From the NCBI GenBank assembly GCA_037447655.1, contig JBBHKE010001020.1, forward strand, positions 45,970 to 109,969: a stretch of 64,000 nucleotides of DNA. Direction: 5' to 3'. The position numbers were made by a program, and so were the translations under genes. Positions 21,686-31,253 of the stretch are shown piece after piece. This stretch comes from Zygnema cylindricum (Eukaryota; Streptophyta; Zygnematophyceae; Zygnematales; Zygnemataceae). Position 1 is the first letter of the stretch; every line of letters begins with the position of its first letter. The notes under the pieces were generated by a model. That model saw only the letters and a program-made list of their open reading frames with translations. It was not told where the DNA came from and ran no database searches.

Positions 21686-22853
21686 ATGAAGAAGCTTGGT
21701 GTAGTGGAAGGCATTCAGTTCAGTGATAATGAAATGGTGGATGATTGTAGTGGCTATGCCCAAGGTAAGGATCAAAGACTTCCTTTTCCTAATGCCGCCA
21801 CATATAGAGGAGAGAAGGTACTTGATTTAATCCACACAGATATCTAGGGACCAGCAAGGGTTCCCTCAGTTGGAGGTAAGAGGTACATGTTGACAATTAC
21901 TGATGAATGGTCCAGATATTCTAGAGTCTACTTCCTAAAAACAAAGTCTGAAACACCATTTTACTTCAAAGAATATAAAGTCTGGAGTGAGAAGTTGCAT
22001 AGAACCCCCATTAAGAGAATAAGAAGTGATAATGGGGGAGAATACACCTCTAACCAGTTTGAGAAATACTTGAGAGATGAGGGAGTTCAGCACCAGAAAA
22101 CTGTGCCACATAATCCGCAATAAAATAGGGTAGCTAAGAGGTTAAACCGAACACTAGGAGATAGTGTATGCAGTATGTTGGCTGACAAGAAAATAGGAAA
22201 GAGATTTTGGGTAGAAGCCATGAACTGTGCGAACTACATTAAAAATAGAGTCCTAACCTCTGCAGCCAAAGGTATGACACCTTATGAGAGATGGGGTGGA
22301 AGAAAACCGGATATCTCTCACCTTAAAGTATTTGGTAGCCAAGTTTACAGTCTAGATACGGAAAAGAAAAACTGGAAACTTGATGCTAAGGGAAAACCTG
22401 GATATTTTGTGGTATATGATGAGGATGTCAAGGGATTTAGAGTCTATGACTTAGCAAAGCAAGATATCATTCTGGTCAAACACCTAATTGTTATGGATGA
22501 AGGAAAGTCAATTGACCCCTTCAAATATACTAAAAAGATAAAAATCAGGTTTGAGTCCGAAAGTGAGGAGAACTCTGTTATTCTCGAAAAGGACATGAGT
22601 TAGACCGTGATTGCAGATTCAGGTGAGATCCAAAATACAGGAACACTACCAAAGACCCCACATATTCCCATGGACTTCGAGGAGACAGAAGAGGAGGAAC
22701 CAGAACTATCTTCAATGGATAGGGGAGGGAATGAGACAATAAGGAGAAGTTTAAGACTTCCCTCCATTCCAACTTCGGAGTTTCGAGGGGGGAGAAGGAG
22801 CATCAAAAGGATACAAGAAAAACTGGCTGCTCATAAGGTAACTAAGCTGTCTC
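21686..22853 (+). pseudogene. Copia-2 integrase and linker, with in-frame stops
   Basis: Same reading frame as the preceding segment, interrupted by TAG at about 21845, TAA at 22121-22123 and TAG at 22601-22603. Integrase landmarks are LTITDEWSRYSRVYFL, RSDNGGEYTSNQFEKY, NRTLGDSVCSMLADKK and WVEAMNCANYIKNRVL, then the C-terminal YERWGGRKPDISHLKVFG and GYFVVYDEDVKGFRVYD. The linker continues to VTKLS and stops where an LTR begins at 22854. RT and RNase H are absent. Confidence 0.85.
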
Positions 22854-23199
22854 TGTTGATAATTGAGTATTTTCTAAGTCTATTTTAGGATAGGAAAATA
22901 GCAGAGGCAGTCTGCCTCTAACTTCTTCTCCAAGCCCCCACACTTGTTGTAGTCACTGGAGGCTGAAGAGGGAGCTAGAGCCATGGCTGCCTAAGCTGTC
23001 TAAGAGACAAGTAGTAGAATCTGAGTAGATTTACCAAAACTAATGACGGACCCAAGATTTGATCCTGGTACCTGCCGTCCGTCATAGTACCCGTTAGCTT
23101 TGTCCATTTAGTCTAAGACTTGTGCTAAGGTATATAGGGTTTGATATGTATTTAAACACATACACGTAGGTTTTCCCATTTAACTAGATTACGGTCTAT
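22854..23199 (+). repeat. D-type LTR start, cut off by the assembly gap
   Basis: Begins TGTTGATAATTGAG directly after copia-2 coding sequence and follows the first 345 bases of the element D LTR (25668 onward) at about 95 % by eye, including the antisense tRNA-like hairpin near 23045. It stops at the run of N. Sequence after the gap does not continue the LTR. Confidence 0.75.
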
Positions 23200-23209
23200 N
23201 NNNNNNNNN
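23200..23209. other. Assembly gap, 10 N
   Basis: Ten unknown bases. Because an LTR is cut here and its continuation is missing, the true gap is probably much longer than ten bases. Confidence 0.95.
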
Positions 23210-24989
23210 ATAATACCGTAAATTCTCTATTTATATACGAAAAGGGTAACACATATTAATGTATGGAGAAACAAGAACTTTCTCCCAACTTCACTGTCAC
23301 ACTTATTTCGGTAAGTACTGAACCGAACTCAACCAAAAATAGCTTAAGTCCTGAACAGCTCTCTCTCACAGCTGAGGCATAAAGAGGACTAAAGCTTTCT
23401 AAAAACAACAGTATATCTTTCACTTTGTATATTATTGTGGCCTCGTTAAAATGAGCGCCTATTTATGCTTACTATATTTTTTTTAACCTTTAACGTGGTA
23501 CTTTATAGTTGATTATTTGATATTTTTCAAGAACAAAGAGGTATGTAATTATACACAATGGGAAAAGCATATATTTATCTCTTAAATGCCATAATAGATT
23601 TTTAATAAATCGACAAAGGGTATGGTTTTTACATAGTAATGATTATTCATAAAGTTGTAACAACCATAAAATAGGTTTATACGTTTATAATGATTATTAA
23701 AATATACGTCAATATAAAATTTAGAGGAAAACGTGTGCTACGAATTTCCGAGTTGTTTGTTTCATTCTCTTGTTGATATGACTCATATCATTGGTCAAAC
23801 AAGGTTGTTCTTACCTTTCAACATTTTATAGAGCAACTTTCTAATATTCACTTTCTTGTCAAAGTCGTTAAATGTGTCACATAAAGCCTTTATGGTTTGG
23901 GACCAAATTTCTCTCTCCCTTCAGAATTCCACATTTTAACTCCTCAAGAGGGTATAAAACTTAAGGCTCGTTTATCAGAGTCCTTGATTTTGTTAACTTA
24001 TTTTGTTAACTTGATTAAGACGTTCGGTTGGATGACCTTTCACAATCTGGGGACCTTCCCAAAAGTTCGAATTCGCAAATGGCTTTGCAATTAAAACTCG
24101 CTGTTTTACCGAATGCCAATTTTGTTTGGCGCGTATTTCACCTCTCAACTCTTATTTCTTTTCCTCCTTTTTTAAATTTGATGACTTTCTCTTTCGAATT
24201 CGACATCAACTTGTAGGCTATGGTAAATTTGATGCCTCGTAAAACTGGTTCGTAGAGAAGCTGTTTCAGTTGTCTCTAGAATAGGTCTCGATTTCTTCTG
24301 AATACCATCTTAGCGTCAACCGTTTACCTAAGGAGTTCGGCTTTAGTGGCATCAATTGGTATTTCAAGGTTTTTAGTGGACAATACTCATCTTTTAGCTC
24401 ATCTGGTGTCGCAAATCAACGATGGCATATTTTTATTTCAACAAGTGTTGTTGTCCACTAGAGCGCTTTTACCAATTGAGGCTTAAATTGAATTTCTCTT
24501 GTTTTTTTTTTCATCACCGCAACTCACTCATCAGTGGAACAACGTATGGCCGACATAGTAGAGATCATCAAATTGAAGGACTTACTTGAGGTGCTCGCTC
24601 TGGTTGAAGAGCCACGTCAATTTTGATCTTGTTTCGGGCCTAAGGTTAAAGTTTTTCTTGTTGTTACATGACATTTGATTTCACTCCGCTTATCTTCTCC
24701 TTAATTTTTTGTCCCACTTTGCTTACAAATTCGCTTCCCACACCTTTCACTTTTAGGGCAAGCCCAGTTGCATAGGTGGTCAATCTGTAAAGGACCAAGT
24801 GGTTTATTTGCTTCATTGCTCACACGACAATGAGCGATCAACCCCACATTACAACGTACAGGATGAAATTGCTACGGTGGAATCTAAAGCATAATAAACA
24901 ATCAAACACGAGGTGTTGCAAATACTTCCGCAATGTTTTCAACTAGGGATATACGTGGCCCTTCAATGGGTATTGTGCTTCTACATAGA
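23210..24989. other. Unclassified AT-rich sequence, no gene recognised
   Basis: No ORF above about 65 codons and no domain that I recognise. Bases 24300-24470 share a style with old coding sequence, but no motif is readable in any frame. It shows no similarity to the LTR families of the window. It may be decayed transposon. Confidence 0.4.
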
Positions 24990-25667
24990 TGAAACTCTGA
25001 GACCTCCATAAGTCCTCAAAATGGACAGCTTCCTAGAAGCCTCTAGGATAACCCTGACCCCTTTGTGTTTCAGCAAGAACATCTGCCACCTTGGCAGACA
25101 AAAACACTAACCAACTTCACCTCTGTGAAGGCAAGACTCCCCTGAGTCGATAGCAAAAAGAATCTCTGAATTTGCTCCCCTGCGCAGTAAGTTATAGAGG
25201 GTCAAAGTTGACCTTCTGTACAAAAGCTCTTTGGGAGAGAGGGTCCTATCTCCTAATTTTCTAAGTCCTATCTCTCTCACAGACTCTATCTACTGATATA
25301 CGGAGCCAATCAGATTACTCCTCCGTACACAAACGTACAGCTGTTGGTGTACTTTATGTACGAACACTGTACGACATGGCCTAAATGTCGACACGTGGTA
25401 TATCCGGATTCACTTCCTTAATCCTCGGAGATGCCGCGATCCAATGTCATTCCGCCACGTGTCATCCGATGTGGCGATGACCAAAAACCGTCGAAAATCC
25501 TTTTCCGCGATCTCGGCGTTTAATGTCGGCCCTCCGATTAAATTCACATTTTATCGTAGCCGTAATAAATACATGCGCGGTATTTGTTTCGCTAAAGAAA
25601 TAAATGCGCGGTATTCGTTTCTTATCCGTACCGTAATCCGTGCTTTTACATTACTCGATCTATGTCT

Positions 25668-26962
25668 TGTTGATATTTGAGTATTTTCTAAGTCTATTTT
25701 AGGATAGGAAAATAGCAGAGGCAGTCTGCCTCTAACTTCTTCTCTAAGCCCCCACACTTGTTGTAGTCACTAGAGGCTGAAAAGGGAGCTACAGCCATGG
25801 CTGCCTACGCTATCTAGAGAGACGGATAGTAGAATCTGAGTAGATTTAAAAAGAATACTAATCGGTTTGATCCTGGTACTTGTCGTCCGTCATAGTAGCC
25901 GTTAGCTTTGTCCGTTAAGTCTAGGACTTGTGCTAATGGGTATAGGGTTTGATATGTATTTAAACAAATACACGTAGGTTTTCCCATTTAACTAGATTAC
26001 GGTCTATAGGACATAGAAACAGTTGTACTATTAGTACCGGACGAAACAAATAGTACAGACATTTGTTTCGACGGTTCGTATTTAAATGCGTATATCAATC
26101 AGACGGCCGTGGTTAGCGCCGGTCTCGTGGAAAGGACAATTTGGCGGTTTTCGGACTCCGCCACTCCGGATGACACGTGGCAACAACGTACGAGATTACG
26201 GAATTTCCGGATTGGCAGAAAACAAATCCGGAAGTGACAAATGTCACACTATGGCGTCATCGTACAATGTACGTACAGAAAGTACTTCGGCACTTGTACT
26301 TTCTTGTTCGGTACCATTTTTCTGACGCGGCATGACTTGGCGCCACATGGAGCGATAAGATTTGGAGGCAGGAATTAAGGAGATTATAAGAGCGAATTCG
26401 GATAAAACATGTGTTGACTTTTTAGCCGTGTCGTACGATGACCGTACAAAGGGTACATCGGCATCTGTACCTTTATGTACTATGCAGTAATGCGATTGGT
26501 CCGTACCTCACTACTAGAGGGTTTAGAGAGGGGTTTAGGACTTAGAATATTTCTGGTAGGTAGCTGCCTCTCCCAGAGAGCACCTTGTATAAATGGCAAA
26601 CTTTGGCCACCCATAACCATCAACTCAATTGACCAAATTCAGTGATTATTTTTGTTGCGGACTCACAGAAGTCCATGCTACACAAGGGTGTAGTCAGTTA
26701 GATTGTTTGCCTGCCAGGGTGGCTGCATTTCTAAGGGAAAGTCAAAGTGGGTGAATGTGTCCAAATCTCATATTTTAACTTTGCATTCTGTGGTGGAACT
26801 GAGCACACAGAAAGTCTTATTTCACAGGGGTGAAGTTGTAATGGGGTTCGGATTGTCAAGGGGTCAATCATTTGGGTTTATATAATCTTGGAGTTGGCAC
26901 TATCTAGGTTAGCTTCTTTTGATCTGCGAATTCTGTGTGGCAATGCAGCCCATAGAATTTTA
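25668..26962 (+). repeat. Element D 5' LTR
   Basis: 1,295 bases, starting TGTTGATATTTGAG and ending CATAGAATTTTA. It contains an antisense tRNA-like segment (about 25855-25925), a GTAC-rich block (26257-26310 and 26425-26485), ACACGTGGC at about 26170, and a TATA-like element at 26588. Confidence 0.85.
26588..26594 (+). promoter_or_regulatory. Candidate TATA box of the D LTR
   Basis: TATAAAT in the context CACCTTGTATAAATGGC, conserved in the 3' LTR at 29764-29770. It lies about 370 bases before the LTR end, a plausible U3/R border. Transcription start is not known. Confidence 0.5.
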
Positions 26963-26977
26963 GGTTATGGGCCCACC
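26963..26977 (+). other. Element D primer-binding site overlapping the gag start codon
   Basis: GGTTATGGGCCCACC starts at the first base after the LTR and is a 15-base complement of the plant initiator tRNA-Met anticodon arm as I recall it. ATG 26967-26969 inside it opens the gag frame (Met-Gly-Pro-Pro). Confidence 0.75.
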
Positions 26978-27983
26978 ATCTAGGGTGCTTATCTTCGATG
27001 GAACAGACTTCACTTATTGGGAGTTTACAATGGAGGGATTGGTTTTCGAAAAGCAGTTATGGGGAATTGTTTTGGGACAAGGTAGGTGTCCGCCACCGGG
27101 CTTTGGAGGAGCTCACTATGGAGAATCATCTGGGGCTGCCCAGAAAACCAACCGGAGTTTAGATGCAACAGAAGGTGAAGGGAAAATCATTACGGTGGAA
27201 GGGGATATAGGGGAGAAGGATAAAGGGACACCTATGGTGAGGGGAGCTAGGCTCTCGGCTACGGTTCCACTTGTGGGGGTTATAACTAAATTAAAAACTG
27301 AAGAAAATGATAAGAATATTTGGGAATATAAAAACACTATAGCAAAACATCTCATACTTAGATATGTGTCCAAGTCCATAGCTATCACTCTTTTAAGTCT
27401 AATCAAGTCTTCAGAGATATGGGAAGCACTAATTCAGATTTATATGAGTGAGACTATACAGAGGCAGCAGTTAGTAAAACAAGAAATAGAGGCCTATGCT
27501 TATAAAGGCGGTAGCATGATAGAGTTTTGCAATGATATTGCTGCATTATATGTTGAGCTTTCTAGTGCAGGATGTGTAGAATCTGAGGAGAGAAAGATTA
27601 ATACACTAATCATTAAACTCCCAGATGAGTACGAAGATATCATTTACCGTATGCAGGGAATGGATGTCTCCTCGTGGACTTGGAGCATCACCATGGGGAT
27701 AATACTTGTGAGGGAAAGCACCTTGGAGCTCCGTAGGGGAAGTGACAGGGTGACTGCATTTACAGCTGGTGGTTATTGGCGGAAGCGTGATGTGAGGAAC
27801 GGCGGCAACGAGCGGAAGCGTGATGAGAGGAAGAAAGACACAGGTAAACCTTATCGAAACTTCAATGGAAAGAGAGGGAGTAGAAAAGAAAGGGGAGCTT
27901 TGGAAAAAGGGGTTTGCTTCTTTTGTAGAGATCTGGGTCACCATATGGAAGAGTGTCCTCGTTTGGAAGAACTTAGAAGTTGA
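26967..27983 (+). CDS. Gag capsid/nucleocapsid protein of element D, intact
   Basis: 338 codons without a break. Its role is to form virus-like particles and bind element RNA in the cytoplasm. The N-terminus reads MGPPSRVLIFDGTDFTYWEF. The capsid part has LWGIVLGQG, AKHLILRYVSKSI, IWEALIQIYMSETIQRQQL, FCNDIAALYVELSSAG and IKLPDEYEDIIYRMQ. A basic Arg/Gly-rich stretch (about residues 265-315) precedes one CCHC knuckle, CFFCRDLGHHMEEC (CX2CX4HX4C). The start is the ATG within the primer site, four bases into the internal region. The TGA stop lies where the related D0 has TGG and reads on. It is the only undamaged retroelement protein in the window. Confidence 0.85.
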   Translation: MGPPSRVLIFDGTDFTYWEFTMEGLVFEKQLWGIVLGQGRCPPPGFGGAHYGESSGAAQKTNRSLDATEGEGKIITVEGDIGEKDKGTPMVRGARLSATVPLVGVITKLKTEENDKNIWEYKNTIAKHLILRYVSKSIAITLLSLIKSSEIWEALIQIYMSETIQRQQLVKQEIEAYAYKGGSMIEFCNDIAALYVELSSAGCVESEERKINTLIIKLPDEYEDIIYRMQGMDVSSWTWSITMGIILVRESTLELRRGSDRVTAFTAGGYWRKRDVRNGGNERKRDERKKDTGKPYRNFNGKRGSRKERGALEKGVCFFCRDLGHHMEECPRLEELRS

Positions 27984-28838
27984 GGTGTGATTGAGGAGGA
28001 AGAAGGGGAAGAGAAGAAAGAGGATGAAGAAATCTTTGGAGCTTCTTCACATCAGTAGAATAGAGAAGAGAGAAAAGTACACAAAAATTCCACGAAGGCA
28101 ACAGTGTGCTTTTGGAGGTATAAGGGAAGTAAAAAGAGAGGAGGTACTTGAGGATGTCGAGGAGTGTAAAGTGTATGACTTAGAAATGAGAAAGTCAGAT
28201 CTAAGATCCATAAGTGAAAACGGGAAAAATAAAATTAATGAGGATAATTTTATAGGTATTTTGGAATTAGAAAACTGGTCGGAAAGGGAGACTTCAACGG
28301 ATTCCGAGGAAAGGGGAGAAGTGAAACTAGAAGGGGTTTTAAAGGATATGGGAGAAGAGGAATATCTAATGAAAGGTTTAGGGGAGGAGAAATATTTATT
28401 GGGAATAAATTTAGAAAGTGAGAGTGAGGAAAGTTTAATTTTTGGGGGTAATGGGTTTGACATCACTAAAGGGAGTGATGGCATTTATAAAGGTGCGCCT
28501 GTAAAAGGGTTAGCATCTGGGTGTGTATTGCAGATTGGAGATGGGGCTGGCTGTTTGAATTGCAAGAGAGAAATTGGATTTAGTGTGGATGGAAAAGAGA
28601 TGAGGTGGATAAAATCTTGGCTTGGATTTATGAAAAGTGGGATGCTAAATAAAATGTGTGGTGTAATTATTATTCCGGTTTATCAAATGCTCTATTTTAA
28701 ATACGAGAATATTTTCTTAAAGTTTTATGAAAAGAAAAGGAAAAGGAAAAAGAAAAAGGGTGGAGAGGGTGTGTTTGTTTGTTTGTTTTTTTGGCTGTGT
28801 GGGAGTCGAAAAGAAAATAGACTAGAAAATAAGGGGAG
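27984..28838 (+). pseudogene. Element D pol remnant (protease boundary plus RNase H fragment)
   Basis: Past the gag stop the gag frame continues as a short acidic run and stops at about 28058. A second frame (27991-28851, no ATG) carries IPRRQQCAFGG, an acidic stretch, LGEEKYLLGI corresponding to the RT end, and a decayed RNase H remnant (DITKGSDGIYKGAP, ASGCVLQIGDGAG). The catalytic Glu region STMEAEY and the CDNQA segment are deleted or replaced. A lysine-rich tail leads to the polypurine tract. It has no enzymatic capacity. Confidence 0.7.
28826..28838 (+). other. Polypurine tract of element D
   Basis: AAAATAAGGGGAG directly before the 3' LTR, identical to the D0 tract at 8844-8856. Confidence 0.8.
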
Positions 28839-30137
28839 TGTTGATATTTGAGTATTTTCTAGGTCTATTTTATGATAGGAAAATAGCAGAGGCAGTCTGC
28901 CTCTAACTTCTTCTCCAAGCCCCCACACTTGTTGTAGTCACTAGAGGCTGAAGAGGGAGCTAGAGCCATGGCTGCCTAAGCTGTCTAGAGAGACAGGTAG
29001 TAGAATCTGAGTAGATTTACCAAAAGGAATAACGGACCCAGGATTTGATCCTCGTACCTGCCATCCGTCATAGTAGCCATTAGCTTTGTCCGTTAAGTCT
29101 AGGACTTGTGCTAAGGTGTATAGGGTTTGATATGTATTTAAACAAATACACGTAGGTTTTCCCATTTAACTAGATTACGGTCTATAGGACATAGAAACAC
29201 TTGTACTAATAGTACCGGACGAAACATATAGTACGGACATTTGTTTCGACGGTTTGTATTTAAATACCTATATCAATCGGACAGCCGTGGTTAGCGCCGG
29301 TCTCGCGGAAAAGACAATTTGGCGGTTTTTGGACTCCGCCACTCCGGATGACACGTGCAACAACGTACAGGATTACGGAATTTTCGGAACGGCAGAAAAC
29401 AAATTCGGAAATGACAAATATCACACTATGGCGACATCGTACAATGTACGTACAGAAAGTACTCCGGTACTTGACCTTTCTTGTACGGTACCATTTTTCT
29501 GATGCGGCATGACCTAGAGCCACGTGGAGAGATAAGATTTGAAGGCAGGAATTTTGGAGATTATAAGAGCGAAACCGGATAAAACATGTGTTGACTTTTT
29601 AGCCGTGTCGTACGATGACCGTACAAAAGGTACACTGGCATCTGTACCTTTATATACTATACAGTAATGCGATTGGTCCGTACCTCAGTACCAGAGGGTT
29701 TAGAGAGGGGTTTAGGACTTAGAATATATCTGGTAGGTAGCTGCCTCTTCAGAGAGCACCTTGTATAAATGGCAAACTTTGGCCAGCCATAACCATCAAC
29801 TCAATTGACCAAATTCAGTGATTATTTTTGCTGCGGACTCAGGGAAGTCCATGCTACACAGGGGTGTAGTCAGTTAGAGTGTTTGCCCGCCAAGGTGGCT
29901 GCATTTCTAAGGGAAAGTCAAAGTGGGTGAATGTGTCTAAATCTCATATTCTAACTTTGCATTCTGTGGTGGAAGTGAGCACACAAAAAGTCTTATTTCA
30001 CAAGGGTGAAGCTGTAATGGGGTTTTGATTGTCAAGGGGTCAATCTTTGGGTTTATATAAACTTGGAGTCCGCACTATCTAGATTAGCTTCTTTTGATCT
30101 GCGAATTCTGTGTGGCAATGGAGCCCATAGAATTTCA
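28839..30137 (+). repeat. Element D 3' LTR
   Basis: 1,299 bases from TGTTGATATTTGAG to CATAGAATTTCA, closely matching 25668-26962. Includes the TATA-like element at 29764 and the antisense tRNA-like segment near 29033-29105. Confidence 0.85.
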
Positions 30138-30531
30138 TGTCTCTTGAAAACTGTTTCAGTTAAATGCACTATCCTACGTATTAATGTTTAATTAATTATC
30201 AAACCCTATAATACGTAACACTATGTCTAGATTTAACGGTTAAGGCTACCGGCTACCAGCTGACTACCGTCCGGCAGGTACCAGGATCAAATCCTGGGGT
30301 GATCACATATCGTTTTAGTAAATAAACCCCTAACAGTAAATAAACTAATATATATATTTCCCGTAAACCTTTGGATAGCCTAGGTAGCTATGGCTCTAGC
30401 TTCCTCTCCAACTTCTCAATGACTGCGACAAGTTTGAGAGTTCGAGAGAGAAGTTAGAGGTAGACTGCCTCGGCTTCTTTCTATATTTATATTTAGATCT
30501 AGAAAATACTTTAAACATACCCTTAATTTCT

Positions 30532-31253
30532 TTAGCGACGACAACATTTGTTGATGTAGTCCTCACACACCCTAAAGAATACCCATGTTTCTTCACGGGC
30601 AATATTGTATACTGGTGTTGTGGCACGCGATAGAACAGTCTCCAATGAACGTGACTACGTGCACAAAAACCCGACTAGTAAATTCATACCATTTGTTTTA
30701 TAGATGTTTGGGACCTTAGACTCTTCATTTGACAACTTTTTACTTGACTGCATTCAACTATTTTTTTAAATTAGAGGACTTGGTAGCCCTTCTCCCACTC
30801 TCATGTGGGGTTTCTACCGTCAACGTATCTCTTTTGTCCTTCAACGTTCTTCTTCCCAATCTTCGGCCTTTGTTCAACAGAGCGCAGTCATAAATGATGG
30901 TCGAGGATTTGGTGACTTGCCCCCTCACCACCCAATGTTTGTTGACAATATTTGTCGTTTTGACCTTTTGTGTGGCATAATCTTAGGCTTTTGTGTCTTG
31001 GGTGGTTTGTTGTGTTTGTATCTTTGGTTTTTGTTTTTTTTTTTTTTGTTCTACTTGTTTTCTTCCTTAGGCTTCTAAACACCTATGTTCTGCTTTTAGT
31101 CTTTTAGGACTTTCATCTTTTACCTTTGACGTCCATCAACTCTTTCAATAAAAATCTTGTTTTTTACTTTGATGGTCTTCCCATCACGTTTTTAAGAAAA
31201 AATCTTCCCAAATTTACACTAATAAAGATTCACAATGTAGTTTAGTAAAATAA
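30532..31253. other. Unclassified sequence between solo LTR and copia-3
   Basis: A plus frame (30803-31078) reads MWGFYRQRISFVLQRSSSQS and then a hydrophobic stretch created by a T-rich run near 31028-31050. I recognise no family. The rest is AT-rich without features. Confidence 0.35.

Larger units (their letters stand above)
25668..30137 (+). mobile_element. Element D: complete gag-only copia derivative, 4.47 kb
   Basis: Two 1.3-kb LTRs, primer-binding site, an intact gag, a remnant of pol and a polypurine tract. Perfect five-base target duplications TGTCT lie at 25663-25667 and 30138-30142. Protease, integrase and RT are deleted, so movement needs enzymes from a related copia. It sits inside an older solo LTR. 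The deletion joins a point near the gag/protease boundary to the RT C-terminus. Confidence 0.9.
24990..30531 (-). mobile_element. Minus-strand solo LTR split by element D
   Basis: LTR sequence of the copia-1/copia-3 type occupies 24990-25667 and resumes at 30143 to about 30531. The middle is element D with its TGTCT target duplication. No internal copia sequence flanks either side, so it is a solo LTR. The left end is TGAAACTCTGAG. The right end (AAATTAAGGG on the minus strand) is decayed and lacks TG. I found no target duplication for it. Confidence 0.75.

Noticed and set aside
30803-31078. Possible membrane protein (91 codons with a hydrophobic end)
   Set aside because: The hydrophobic stretch is produced by a T-rich run. 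No family is recognised, and it lies in transposon-flanking spacer.
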